A DNA stretch of 64,000 bases, taken from positions 868,001 through 932,000 of the forward strand of contig JAXMBL010000004.1 in NCBI GenBank assembly GCA_046349915.1, read 5' to 3'. Position 1 is the first letter of the stretch. Each line of letters opens with the position of its first letter. Position numbers and translations under genes: made by a program. The notes below the pieces were generated by a model that saw only the letters and a list, made by a program, of their open reading frames with translations, was not told where the DNA came from and ran no database searches. Source of the stretch: CAIXSC01 sp046349915 (GTDB lineage: Bacteria; Planctomycetota; Planctomycetia; Pirellulales; Pirellulaceae). Shown one piece after another: positions 16,188 to 24,924 of the stretch.

Positions 16188-17492
16188 CTACGAGCCTGGC
16201 GTCGGCGGGATGGCTTGCCGGTGCAGGCGAGCGCGATCGGGCTTGCCTAATTGCTCGTAGAACTCGGCGAGCTGCCGGCGAGATTCGCGATGGGTTGGGT
16301 CGAGTCGAACGACGGCTTCCAGCCAATTCGTCCCTTCCGCAATCTCGCCTCGACGGATGAAAATCTGGGCGATCTGGAAGCGGATTTCGGGATCGTGCGG
16401 CTTCGTCTGCAATGCCTCCGTCAACTCGCCCATCTTCTTCAAGTCCGCTTCGATCGCCTTAAATTTCTTCTCGGCTTTCGCGGCCCCCTCTTTGTCGCCC
16501 AATCGCTGCAAGCACAGGAACAACTGATAATTCGGTTCGTACTCTTCCGCTGCTAACCTCACGGCCTTCTCAAGCTTCTCCCGAGCCTCTTGATCTCGCC
16601 CTTCGTCCAGGTCGAGCTTGCCGAGTTCAAGCCAGACCACATGGTCATTCGGCGTGCGGGACGACAACTCGTCTAGTAGCTTCTTCGCCTCGTCGCCGCG
16701 CCCACTCACGCGATACGATTGAGCTAAGCCCAAATCAATCGCGTCGGAGGGCGGCGCTTCGGCCTTCAGTTCCTGGAACAACTCGGCTGCTTCCACCGTC
16801 TTCCCTTGTTGCCGTAGGACCTGGGCCAATCGTAGCTTGGCCTGCGAGTCGGCGGGGAAATCGGCGAGTACGGAGCGATAGTCGGCGGCGGCATCCGCGT
16901 GCCGGTCGAGTCTTTCGAGCACCCAGGCTCGTCGCATGCGAGCGCCGAGCGATTTAGGCCTTACCTCAAGCCAAGCGTTCAAAGTTTCGAGCGCTTGGTA
17001 CAGTTGATAGGTGCGAGCGTAGCCTTTGCTGAGTGCTTCGAATGCTAATTCACGATCGGGATTTAGAGGCGACAGGCACATCCGAATCAGTTGCTCGCAA
17101 CCCGGACTGCCTTCGCCGCGTTGAAACTCAAGCATCCGGCGTTCCATCTCGACCGCCTCGACCGGCCATGCCAACTCGTCGCAATACGCCAGTTGCTCTT
17201 CCGCGAACTCAGGTTGGTCGGAGCGCCTGGCGGCTTGGGCCGCGCGAAAGCGAGCTCGCCCACTATCGGGGCTTAATCGCAAGCATTCCGCCAAATAGTC
17301 GCCTGCCTCGTCGAACGCTTCGCGGTCGAGAGCGAGCCCTGCCCGATAGTAAGCGTACTCGAATCGCCCATTTTGAATGAGCGTGTAGGCAGTGTACGCG
17401 ATAGCTACCACGACCAGCGGATAGAGCACTGGTCGTGGTATGGCGGAGATGACAGCGTTCAGCAGTTCACGGACGCGTCGCATGGCACTCAT
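16188..17492 (-). CDS. Membrane-anchored TPR protein, paralogue of the gene at 20380
   Basis: 434 residues from ATG 17492 (GTG 17501 possible). One N-terminal membrane segment (PLVVVAIAYTAYTLI) is followed by tetratricopeptide repeats to the end, so most of the protein is probably extracytoplasmic. The last 80 residues (IFIRRGEIAEGTNWLEAVVRLDP, then LAEFYEQLGKPDRARLHRQA) match the end of the TPR protein at 20380, showing a shared domain beyond generic TPRs. It is the last gene of a minus-strand set: pseudopilin (20082), redoxin lipoprotein (18954), small lipoprotein (17934), then this. Function unknown; TPRs suggest a scaffold for protein partners. Confidence 0.82.
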   Translation of the reverse strand: MSAMRRVRELLNAVISAIPRPVLYPLVVVAIAYTAYTLIQNGRFEYAYYRAGLALDREAFDEAGDYLAECLRLSPDSGRARFRAAQAARRSDQPEFAEEQLAYCDELAWPVEAVEMERRMLEFQRGEGSPGCEQLIRMCLSPLNPDRELAFEALSKGYARTYQLYQALETLNAWLEVRPKSLGARMRRAWVLERLDRHADAAADYRSVLADFPADSQAKLRLAQVLRQQGKTVEAAELFQELKAEAPPSDAIDLGLAQSYRVSGRGDEAKKLLDELSSRTPNDHVVWLELGKLDLDEGRDQEAREKLEKAVRLAAEEYEPNYQLFLCLQRLGDKEGAAKAEKKFKAIEADLKKMGELTEALQTKPHDPEIRFQIAQIFIRRGEIAEGTNWLEAVVRLDPTHRESRRQLAEFYEQLGKPDRARLHRQAIPPTPGS

Positions 17493-17517
17493 CTCGCGCA
17501 CACGTCCTTCGTGGGGA

Positions 17518-17934
17518 CTAAGGAATCGCGATGTCGAAGGTCTGCGGCGACTCGGCTTTCACCGTGTACTTCAGCCCCGACGTCGCGGGATCGTTCAAGG
17601 CCGGGGGAACGGGCACGACTTCGACGTTGGTCCCAGTAAACGATTTGCCCTCGACCTTTTGCTTCATTTGCATGGGCGCCGCGGTCGAGGCGGGAGTGAG
17701 CACCGAGATTTGCACATCCCCGACCGGAGCGTCGGCAACTTTGTATTGCCCGTTCTCGATCGTGCCGCTCGCCACGATATTGCCGCCGATAAAGTTCACG
17801 CTTCCCACGGTCAGTGGTTTTCCCTTGTAGGAAATCTTGCCCGTAACTTCCGCCCGAGGCGCCTCGGAAGGGCCACAGCCAGCGGCGAGCAGGAATCCAA
17901 ACCCAACACACGCCACAAATAGTCGACGAATCAT
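17518..17934 (-). CDS. Small lipoprotein with a carboxypeptidase-regulatory-like beta domain
   Basis: 138 residues. The signal peptide ends in a lipobox (FLLAAGC, Cys20). The mature part begins AEVTGKISYKGKPLTVGSVNFIGG, the typical start of the planctomycete transthyretin-like/carboxypeptidase-regulatory-like lipoproteins, followed by GQYKVADAPVGDVQISV. The same type of domain forms the N-terminus of the neighbouring redoxin lipoprotein at 17983. No enzymatic motif. It lies 25 bp before the TPR gene and 48 bp after the redoxin gene, so it is very probably co-transcribed. Confidence 0.82.
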   Translation of the reverse strand: MIRRLFVACVGFGFLLAAGCGPSEAPRAEVTGKISYKGKPLTVGSVNFIGGNIVASGTIENGQYKVADAPVGDVQISVLTPASTAAPMQMKQKVEGKSFTGTNVEVVPVPPALNDPATSGLKYTVKAESPQTFDIAIP

Positions 17935-17982
17935 GTTGACGACACTTCCTTTACACTTGAGGTACTCGAAAACCGTTTGTGA

Positions 17983-18954
17983 TCACTGACCCTCTGGAGA
18001 TGTTAGCGAATCAGAATTCGGTGAGCTGCTGATGGTTGTTGCGTTCGTTGCGGGATTCAAGGAAGGACTCTGACGAACTAGTTCGTCGATCGCCGCATCA
18101 AGTTCGGCGCCTCGAAGATTCTTGCTTCTCACCACTCCCGTCGGATCGATGAGAATAACGCTCGGCAAACCATCCAACTTGTACGCATAGGTTATTGGGC
18201 CGCCGACAGCCACTCCGTCCCACCAGGATCGCCAATTGATGCCCCGTGGACCATTTTCCCGCTTAATCAAACTTTTGTCGGGATCGCAATTGACCCCCAG
18301 CATCACGAAGGGGCGCCCATTCATGCGATTCACGACGTCATGATAATGCGAGAACTGTTCGCGACACAGGCTACACCAGTGAGCCCAAAACACGAGTGCG
18401 ACGACTTTACCGCGATGCTCCGCTAGACTCATTGGCTGCCCGTCGAGATCGTCACCCGCAATTTCGGGCGCCGTCTCGCCGACATCCGCTCCGATGATGA
18501 GTTCGGGCCGAGCGACTGGCAACGGATCGCCCTCCTCACGCGGGATTCGCACGTCGACGCGACTGATCCCTTTGGCGACTTGGATGGTGAGTCCCGAGGT
18601 TTCCGGCGAGTGGAAACGAGTGGGCAGAGTACAGATTACTTTGAGCGGTGCGTCACAAGTTGCTTGGCCGGAGAGGCCGGTGATGGGGTCAGGACGCGTG
18701 CCGTTATTGATCGGGTGATTGGTGACCGCGACCTGCACCTCGCCAAGGGGCGGGTTGGTGATTTGAAAACTGCCGTCAGGCTGGATGGGCGCCAAGCCAA
18801 CTTGGTTTTTGCCGCCGAGCAGAACGAGTCTGCCCTCCCACACCGGCACTTCGTCGTAGGTTACGACCCCTGTGAGTACGTTTTCCTCGACGACAACAGG
18901 GGCGCAGCCACCCAACGCGACGAGTGTGAGGCTCAGGGCAAGCGATCGGATCAT
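17983..18954 (-). CDS. Lipoprotein with a TlpA/redoxin thioredoxin-fold domain
   Basis: 323 residues. Lipobox LVALGGC (Cys17). Residues 28-150 form a transthyretin/carboxypeptidase-regulatory-like beta domain (TGVVTYDEVPVWEGRLVLLGG, then FQITNPPLGEVQVAV). Residues 165-315 are a TlpA-like thioredoxin domain with FWAHWCSLCREQF as the redox CxxC, LGVNCDPDKS and a cis-Pro at LDGLPSVILIDPTG. It probably acts as a membrane-tethered disulfide reductase or resA-like protein outside the cytoplasm. It sits between the pseudopilin gene and the small lipoprotein. Pairing with a CxxCH heme partner is possible but unproven. Confidence 0.85.
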   Translation of the reverse strand: MIRSLALSLTLVALGGCAPVVVEENVLTGVVTYDEVPVWEGRLVLLGGKNQVGLAPIQPDGSFQITNPPLGEVQVAVTNHPINNGTRPDPITGLSGQATCDAPLKVICTLPTRFHSPETSGLTIQVAKGISRVDVRIPREEGDPLPVARPELIIGADVGETAPEIAGDDLDGQPMSLAEHRGKVVALVFWAHWCSLCREQFSHYHDVVNRMNGRPFVMLGVNCDPDKSLIKRENGPRGINWRSWWDGVAVGGPITYAYKLDGLPSVILIDPTGVVRSKNLRGAELDAAIDELVRQSPSLNPATNATTISSSPNSDSLTSPEGQ

Positions 18955-19104
18955 GGGTGAGCCGAGTAGGACAGCAGCGGGCCTGGGACAGGCAAACAGA
19001 GACTCCGGCGTGCTCCGAATGAGGTTTCGTGAGCACGCTTGGAGATTCGTTTAGCTAAGTGAAGCGACTTTAGGCGGGGCAAATGCCCGTTGCTTCCCGA
19101 AAAA

Positions 19105-20082
19105 CTACGGGAAGTTTGCCAACGCTTCACCGCCTTGCGGGGTGTGAGCCTGCCACCACGTGGTCGTGTTGATGGTCGAGGCGACCGGCCTGACGCTCGC
19201 ATCACCCATCAACAGCATGCAGACGCCGCCACCGTGCTGCGACGAGGGGCGGAGCGGGTTGCAGGTCAGCGGGTTCACGCGAGGCTGGAAGATCGACGCG
19301 ACGCCGATCGGCTGACCAGCGGCCGAGTTGGCGTACATGGGGTGCCACGCACCGGCCCACCAGAAGTCCCAGCGATTCACTTGGGAATAGCCCACGCCGC
19401 TGTCGGCCGACGGACCGCACACCGCAATGCGTTCAGCAATCATCACGGTGTTGCTGGTGCCATCCAGGAACTTCGCAAAGTTGGTATCGCCATACCAAGG
19501 CGACGAATTCGGTCCGCCCGAACCGTTCATTGTGCCGTCCGTGTTCACGCGAGCGAACACTTGCGAGTTTGCAGCATAGGAGGTGACGCCCCAGCTGTCA
19601 GCCCACGGATAGGAGTGAGACGCGATGCCGTTGTTCGGCGCGGTCGCATCCGACGGGCAGATGTACGTCTTGATTGGCTTCTGATAGTAGCCGCCGATCC
19701 AAGGACGATTGCCAGCAGCGGCGCCGTTGCCGTCCGGGTTAGACGCATCGTACGTGGCATCGTAAGTCGTGCCTTGTTCAATGAACGGCAACAAGTGATA
19801 GAACTGGTTGCCCCACGACAACGAGAACTGAGGATGGTTCTGCGTCGCCGGGAATACTCCCAGCAGCGGCGGCAGCCGACCGTACGTGTCGTGGCAGTTG
19901 TGCATGCCAATGCCAATCTGCCGCATGTTGTTGCTGCACTGCGAGCGACGTGCCGCTTCGCGGGCAGCCTGAACTGCCGGCAAAAGTAGCGCAACAAGAA
20001 CTCCGATAATTGCGATCACGACCAGCAGTTCCACCAACGTGAAACCTGCTTTCGTCTTCACCCAGCGGGGGCGAACCGACAT
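19105..20082 (-). CDS. DUF1559 type II pseudopilin-like protein
   Basis: 325 residues. The prepilin N-terminus KAGFTLVELLVVIAIIGVL (Gly13, Phe14, Glu18) predicts cleavage by a prepilin peptidase and assembly through a type II secretion or pilus-like machine. The body has the DUF1559 pattern REAARRSQCSNNMRQIGIGMHN, a Cys pair, and the C-terminal GGGVCMLLMGDASVRPV signature. This family is greatly expanded in planctomycetes and its function is unknown. First gene of the minus-strand set ending with the TPR gene at 16188, and divergent from the second TPR gene with 297 bp between. Confidence 0.93.
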   Translation of the reverse strand: MSVRPRWVKTKAGFTLVELLVVIAIIGVLVALLLPAVQAAREAARRSQCSNNMRQIGIGMHNCHDTYGRLPPLLGVFPATQNHPQFSLSWGNQFYHLLPFIEQGTTYDATYDASNPDGNGAAAGNRPWIGGYYQKPIKTYICPSDATAPNNGIASHSYPWADSWGVTSYAANSQVFARVNTDGTMNGSGGPNSSPWYGDTNFAKFLDGTSNTVMIAERIAVCGPSADSGVGYSQVNRWDFWWAGAWHPMYANSAAGQPIGVASIFQPRVNPLTCNPLRPSSQHGGGVCMLLMGDASVRPVASTINTTTWWQAHTPQGGEALANFP

Positions 20083-20379
20083 ACAGACTCTCCTTCAATA
20101 GAATGAAATCCGGCGGGCGCATAAGCACCCTTCACGTCCGAAAAATAAGGAGAAATAGGGCAAGCTACCCTCCAGACGCGCGAGCTACTTAAAAATAGAC
20201 ACGTCGCCTATGCGAATCAAGTTGAATCGAGAATTTCTTGTGAGAATTTCGCGAACCAAACACGCCTCTACTTTCGTACGACCATCCGACTGGTCACGCT
20301 TGACGTTTTTTGGCGGAAAGTTACCCTCGAAGTCGTTGTCCTACACCACCTTTACTCGCCGGGGATCGTTCCGAATTTC
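20083..20379. other. Divergent intergenic region of the TPR/CRTAC1 locus
   Basis: 297 bp between the pseudopilin (minus) and the TPR gene (plus), less GC-rich than the surrounding genes. It must carry control signals for both directions. A TTGACG occurs near 20298 without a convincing -10 element. No repeat, hairpin or small ORF that I trust. Confidence 0.5.
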
Positions 20380-21873
20380 ATGAGTCCCCCACCGCCGTTG
20401 GGAAAGCCTGATCCCAGTCGTCCGGGCGCCGTCGAGGCTTCGGCGGCAACCTCGTCGACGCCTCGGGTTGAGTCGCCCGATTCATCCTTGCCTCAACCGC
20501 TCGAGACTCGCCCTCGCTCATCTCGTGTTCGCCGTTTGGCGGCCTGGGCAGTCGGATTACTCCTTGTAGGTCTCGCCCTCTGGTATGCCACGACTTGGTA
20601 CCTGTGGCGCCGTCATTTCGACGCTGCTCAGCAACACGTCGCTCGCCGGGAATTCGTTCAGGCCGACGAACAACTCGAGTGGTGCCGCCGAGTTTGGCCG
20701 AGCGACCCAGCCACTTGGCTCGCCTCCGCTCGCGTCGCTCGCCGGTCAGGGCGATTCGATCAATGGACCGTACGACTTCGCAAGGCAGACCAAAGCGGCG
20801 CTCGACTCAGCGATATCCGACTCGAACGACTCCTCGGCGCCGCTCAACAAGGTCTCACGCCCGATCTGGAAAACCTGCTCCAGGAACAACTCGGAGCCAC
20901 TCGTAGCGATTATGCGATGATCGCCGAGGTGTTGACGGGCGAATACATGCGACTTTACCGCCTGCCCGATGCTCGCGCCATCCTGAATCGTTGGATCGAA
21001 CTCGATGGCGACGATGTCGAACCTTGGGTGCGGCGAGCTTGGGTCGCGGAGCGTCAACTCGATTTCGACGCCGCGGTGGCGGATTACCGTCGAGTGCTCG
21101 CGATGGAGCCCGCTCGCTTTCCCGTTCGACTGCGAGTTGCGGAGATTTTGTTCAAGATTCGTAAGCTCGACGAAGCGATTGCCGAACTCGAACAACTCAC
21201 GAACGACCAGCCCGGCAACGTCGATGGACTCTTGGCTCTCTCGCGCTGTCACCGCGAAAACGGCGACTTCGCCGCCGCTCGCAAAACCATGACTCGTCTG
21301 CCTCCCGGAGTCGCCGAGAATCCGCGGTGTGTGGCTGAATTGGGGTTGGTGGCGCTGGGTGAAGAACGACTGGAGGATGCCGAACAATTCCTCCGCCAGG
21401 CGATAGCCAAGTTGCCTCGCGAGCGGGAAGTGCTGTACGGACTCCAACAAACACTCTCGCGGTTGGGAAAAGTCGCCGAGGCCGAGGAGGTGCAGGCCAC
21501 GCTCAAGCAAGTCGATATCGATGGCCGCCGCATGGGCGAGATCGTCGGCGGGCTCGCCAAAACTCCTCACAATGCGGCGCTGAGATTCGAAGGGGCTGAG
21601 ATTTTTCTGCGGAACGGGGTCGAGGAGGATGGAGTTCGTTGGTTGGAGATGACGTTGAGCGCCGATCCGCGGCACATCGCCGCTCATCAGCGACTGGCCG
21701 AACACTACGAACGTCGCGGTCAACCGGATCGAGCTCGCGTGCATCGCGAAGCCATGCGACAGATTGACGAGGCGAACCTCATGAGCCCTCTGCTTCGTGA
21801 TCGTCCGCCCTCTCCCCTGCCCCCGTCCGTCCGCCCATCCACTCCTCCCTCGAGTAACCCCGGTTCGCCATAG
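20380..21873 (+). CDS. Membrane-anchored TPR protein, paralogue of the gene at 16188
   Basis: 497 residues. A Pro/Ser-rich N-terminal tail of about 50 residues precedes a membrane segment (LAAWAVGLLLVGLALWYATTWYLW), then TPR repeats from about residue 75 to 470 and a Pro/Ser-rich end. The TPR part and the end (EHYERRGQPDRARVHREAM) match the paralogue at 16188. The stop is 12 bp before the CRTAC1-like gene, so the two are certainly co-transcribed. Likely a scaffold for envelope or secreted partners; no catalytic motif seen. The N-terminal tail may start internally, but ATG 20380 is the only good candidate before the membrane segment. Confidence 0.82.
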   Translation: MSPPPPLGKPDPSRPGAVEASAATSSTPRVESPDSSLPQPLETRPRSSRVRRLAAWAVGLLLVGLALWYATTWYLWRRHFDAAQQHVARREFVQADEQLEWCRRVWPSDPATWLASARVARRSGRFDQWTVRLRKADQSGARLSDIRLERLLGAAQQGLTPDLENLLQEQLGATRSDYAMIAEVLTGEYMRLYRLPDARAILNRWIELDGDDVEPWVRRAWVAERQLDFDAAVADYRRVLAMEPARFPVRLRVAEILFKIRKLDEAIAELEQLTNDQPGNVDGLLALSRCHRENGDFAAARKTMTRLPPGVAENPRCVAELGLVALGEERLEDAEQFLRQAIAKLPREREVLYGLQQTLSRLGKVAEAEEVQATLKQVDIDGRRMGEIVGGLAKTPHNAALRFEGAEIFLRNGVEEDGVRWLEMTLSADPRHIAAHQRLAEHYERRGQPDRARVHREAMRQIDEANLMSPLLRDRPPSPLPPSVRPSTPPSSNPGSP

Positions 21874-21885
21874 GCTTATTGAACG

Positions 21886-23742
21886 ATGCGATGTCGACAA
21901 TCCTCCTCCGCGCCCGACCCCTGGGGCCATCGGTCATCGATATCGTGCTCGCTTCATTGCGGGGCGATTTTACTGGCCGCCTTGGGACTCGTTGGCTGCG
22001 GCGACTCGAAGAACTCTGCTCTCTCGCGACCCGCGGGAACCGCGTCCGTTGGTAAGTCGTCGGCGGATCACAGTGCGGCGAAAGGTACGGCTCCTGGGGA
22101 CGGCGCGGATCAAGAGGAGCGGCCCACGGGCCCGCAATGGTTTGAGAACGTAACGGCGGCGAGCGGCGTGCGATTCACGTATCGCAACGGTGAAGAAGCC
22201 AACCATCTGGCAATTCTTGAATCGCTCGGCGGAGGCGTGGCGGTCTTCGACTACGACAACGATGGCCTCGTTGATTTGTTCTTTCCAGGAGGTGGTTGGT
22301 TCGAAGAAAAAGTGATTCGCGGGCATCCTCCCAAGTTGTTTCGCAATCGCGGCGATTTTCAATTCGAGGATGTGACCAAGTCCGTTGGACTAGGCCAACG
22401 CCCGTTCTACTCCCATGGGGCGGCCGTGAGTGACTATGACCGTGATGGTTGGCTCGACTTAGTCGTGACCGGTTGGGGCCCCTTGGCGATCTATCACAAC
22501 GAAGAGGACGGCCAGGGCGGCCGACGATTTGTCGAGGTGACGCCGCGGGCGGGGTTCACGGAATCGCTGTGGTCGAGCAGCGCGGCGTGGGCGGATCTGG
22601 ACGGCGACGGTTTTCCCGACCTCTATGTCTGCCAATATGGCGACTGGTCTTTTGAAAAGAACCATCCGACCGACTGCTACTATGCGCCGCCGAAAAGAGA
22701 TGTCTGCCCGCCTCGTCGCTTCAAGCCGCTGCCGCATCGCGTCTATCGGAATCAACGAGACGGGACGTTCGCCGATGTCTCGACCGAACAGTCGTTACGA
22801 GCGGATGGGCGAGGACTGGGAGTTGTCATCGCGGACATGAACGTTGATCGACGTCCCGACATTTATGTTGCCAACGATACCGACGAGAACTTTCTGTATC
22901 TGAACCGCTCCGAGAACCATTCACTGCGATTGGAAGAAGTTGGCTTGATCGCAGGTGTCGCTCGAGACGACCGAGGCACTCCCAATGGCAGCATGGGGGT
23001 CGACGTCGGCGACTACAATCGAACGGGACGCCCTTCGATCATCGTCACGAACTACGAAGGCGAGTTGAGCGCGCTCTATCGCAACGAATGCAAGGACGAT
23101 CGCGAGCTGTTTCAGTTTTGTTCACAGCAGACAGGCATTGCTTCGATCGGCCAGACTTGGGTTTCGTGGGGAACTGGGTTCGCCGACTTTCAGAATCGTG
23201 GTTGGGAAGATCTGTTTATCGTGAACGGACACGCGATCCGATTCCCGGTCGGAAAAACTCCACGCGAACAGCGACCCATTTTGTTTCGCAACGAGCAGGG
23301 GCGATTCATCGAAGTGGGGAAGAGTTGCGGCGATTACTTTCGCGATGCGCATAACGCGCGTGGCGCGGCGCTCGCCGATCTCGACAACGACGGCCGCGTC
23401 GACTTGGTGGTCGTTCACCTCAATGAGCCCGTCGTCGTGCTGCGGAATGTCTTTCCTTCGTCCAACCACTGGCTCGGCTTGACGCTTGTCGGCCGCGATC
23501 AACGTTGCATCGCCGGCGCTCGAGTGACCGTGGAGGCGGACGGCCAGAAGATCACTCGTTTTGCGAAAGGCGGCGGTAGTTTTGCGTCGAGTCCCGACCG
23601 GCGTCTGCTGTTTGGCCTCGGGTCCTCTGCAAAGGTAGAGCGAGTGGAAATCGCATGGCCCTGGGGGGAGATCGAATCCCTACCCGGTCCCGCAATCGAC
23701 CGCTATTGGCGCATCCACGAAGGCAGCAGCCAGTTCGACTAA
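21886..23742 (+). CDS. CRTAC1-like lipoprotein with FG-GAP/VCBS repeats and an ASPIC/UnbV domain
   Basis: 618 residues. The signal peptide ends in a lipobox (LGLVGC, Cys38). Beta-propeller FG-GAP/VCBS repeats with calcium-binding-like loops recur: VFDYDNDGLVDLFF, VSDYDRDGWLDLVV, WADLDGDGFPDLYV, IADMNVDRRPDIYV and ADLDNDGRVDLVVV. The last 120 residues are an ASPIC/UnbV domain (NHWLGLTLVGRDQRCIAGARVTV, ending VERVEIAWPWGEIESL). Such proteins are extracellular adhesion or scaffold proteins, sometimes lectin-like. It is coupled to the TPR gene at 20380. Three repeat units of family C start just after the stop codon. Confidence 0.92.
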   Translation: MRCRQSSSAPDPWGHRSSISCSLHCGAILLAALGLVGCGDSKNSALSRPAGTASVGKSSADHSAAKGTAPGDGADQEERPTGPQWFENVTAASGVRFTYRNGEEANHLAILESLGGGVAVFDYDNDGLVDLFFPGGGWFEEKVIRGHPPKLFRNRGDFQFEDVTKSVGLGQRPFYSHGAAVSDYDRDGWLDLVVTGWGPLAIYHNEEDGQGGRRFVEVTPRAGFTESLWSSSAAWADLDGDGFPDLYVCQYGDWSFEKNHPTDCYYAPPKRDVCPPRRFKPLPHRVYRNQRDGTFADVSTEQSLRADGRGLGVVIADMNVDRRPDIYVANDTDENFLYLNRSENHSLRLEEVGLIAGVARDDRGTPNGSMGVDVGDYNRTGRPSIIVTNYEGELSALYRNECKDDRELFQFCSQQTGIASIGQTWVSWGTGFADFQNRGWEDLFIVNGHAIRFPVGKTPREQRPILFRNEQGRFIEVGKSCGDYFRDAHNARGAALADLDNDGRVDLVVVHLNEPVVVLRNVFPSSNHWLGLTLVGRDQRCIAGARVTVEADGQKITRFAKGGGSFASSPDRRLLFGLGSSAKVERVEIAWPWGEIESLPGPAIDRYWRIHEGSSQFD

Positions 23743-23748
23743 CGCTCC

Positions 23749-23847
23749 GTAGCGGAATTCGCAAGAATTCCGACCATCTCCTGTAGCCGAATTCGCAAGA
23801 ATTCCGACTGTCTCCTGTAGCGGAATTCGCAAGAATTCCGACTGTCT
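23749..23847. repeat. Dispersed repeat family C, three units
   Basis: Three copies of a unit of about 33 bp containing GAATTCGCAAGAATTCCGAC, an imperfect palindrome (GAATTC..GAATTC), joined by CTCCTGTAGC. Two related units in the opposite orientation lie at about 31876-31956. Located 6 bp past the CRTAC1 stop, between convergent genes. Confidence 0.92.
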
Positions 23848-23889
23848 GAGGGCGAACCACCCGCCCCACTGCAAATCAACTTCGCGAAA

Positions 23890-24924
23890 TCAAGTGCGGA
23901 AGCAGGACACTGCGTGCGATTCGCCGATCAACGTCGGAGGCGTTTGACGGCATTGAGTTTCGACGATGGGACATCGATCAGCGAAGGGGCAGCCCGAGTA
24001 TTCGCGGTCAGGCGATGGAACCTCGCCTTGCAAGACGATTCGCTGACGAGCGTGCTCTTGCCGCGGATCGGGGAGCGGCGCCGCGGAAAGCAACGCTTGC
24101 GTGTAGGGATGTTTCGGTTGGGAAAACAACTCGGCTGCCTCGGCTGACTCGACGATCCGTCCCAAATACATCACTCCAACTCGACGAGCGATATGGCGAA
24201 CGACCGCCAAGTCGTGGGCGATGAAGAGGTAGGCCAGACCGAGTTGATCTTGCAGGTCCATCAGTAGGTTGATCACCTGCGCTTGAATGGAAACATCGAG
24301 CGCCGAGATCGGCTCGTCGCATACGATCAGTTTCGGCCGGACCGCCAGCGCGCGAGCGATCCCAACTCGTTGCCTTTGTCCTCCCGAAAATTCATGCGGA
24401 TAGCGATTGAGAAATCGCGGGTTGAGTCCGACCATTTGCATCAGACGTAACGCTTCCAACTGCTGATCGCCGCGCGAGCAAAGTCCCAGGATCTGCATCG
24501 GTTCGGCGATGATCTGCCCCACGGTCATGCGTGGATTGAGCGACGCCATGGGGTCTTGGAAGATCATCTGTACGGTGGCTCGATGAGGTCGCATGGCCGC
24601 ATCGAACAAACCGTCGATCCGTCGTCCGTTTAAGTGGACTTCGCCCGCGGTGGGACGTACGAGTCCCACGACCGCTCGCGCGGTCGTGGACTTGCCGCAA
24701 CCTGACTCGCCCACCAACCCATACGTTTCGCCTTCCTTGATGTCGAAACTGACGCCATCCACCGCTCGAATTACCGACCGTGGCGAGAACAAACCGCCCC
24801 GTCCCGGGAAATGAACCTTCAAGTCTCGCACCGATAGCAGGTGAGGAGTCCCCTCTTTGCCGGTGGATGACGGAGTAGCCCGCGAGCCCACGGGGATGTT
24901 GCTGACGCCAGAGTTAGATGTCAT
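23890..24924 (-). CDS. oppF: Oligopeptide/dipeptide ABC transporter ATP-binding protein (OppF/DppF)
   Basis: 344 residues. Walker A GESGCGKSTTAR, Q-loop QMIFQDPMASLNPRM, signature FSGGQRQRVGIARAL, Walker B LIVCDEPISALDVSIQAQV, and a C-terminal oligopeptide-transporter extension with a cluster of Cys (YSGCPFADRCPIVETQC), which in this family often holds an Fe-S cluster. It powers peptide uptake with OppD. Its ATG overlaps the oppD stop by 4 bp. Last gene of the A-B-C-D-F operon. Confidence 0.95.
   Translation of the reverse strand: MTSNSGVSNIPVGSRATPSSTGKEGTPHLLSVRDLKVHFPGRGGLFSPRSVIRAVDGVSFDIKEGETYGLVGESGCGKSTTARAVVGLVRPTAGEVHLNGRRIDGLFDAAMRPHRATVQMIFQDPMASLNPRMTVGQIIAEPMQILGLCSRGDQQLEALRLMQMVGLNPRFLNRYPHEFSGGQRQRVGIARALAVRPKLIVCDEPISALDVSIQAQVINLLMDLQDQLGLAYLFIAHDLAVVRHIARRVGVMYLGRIVESAEAAELFSQPKHPYTQALLSAAPLPDPRQEHARQRIVLQGEVPSPDREYSGCPFADRCPIVETQCRQTPPTLIGESHAVSCFRT

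Noticed and set aside
20746..21930. 394-codon minus-strand ORF opposite the TPR gene
   Set aside because: Shadow of the TPR coding frame; no family features.
23749..23847. Possible CRISPR array
   Set aside because: Three units with near-identical linkers and no unique spacers; also present inverted at 31876-31956, so it is a dispersed repeat.
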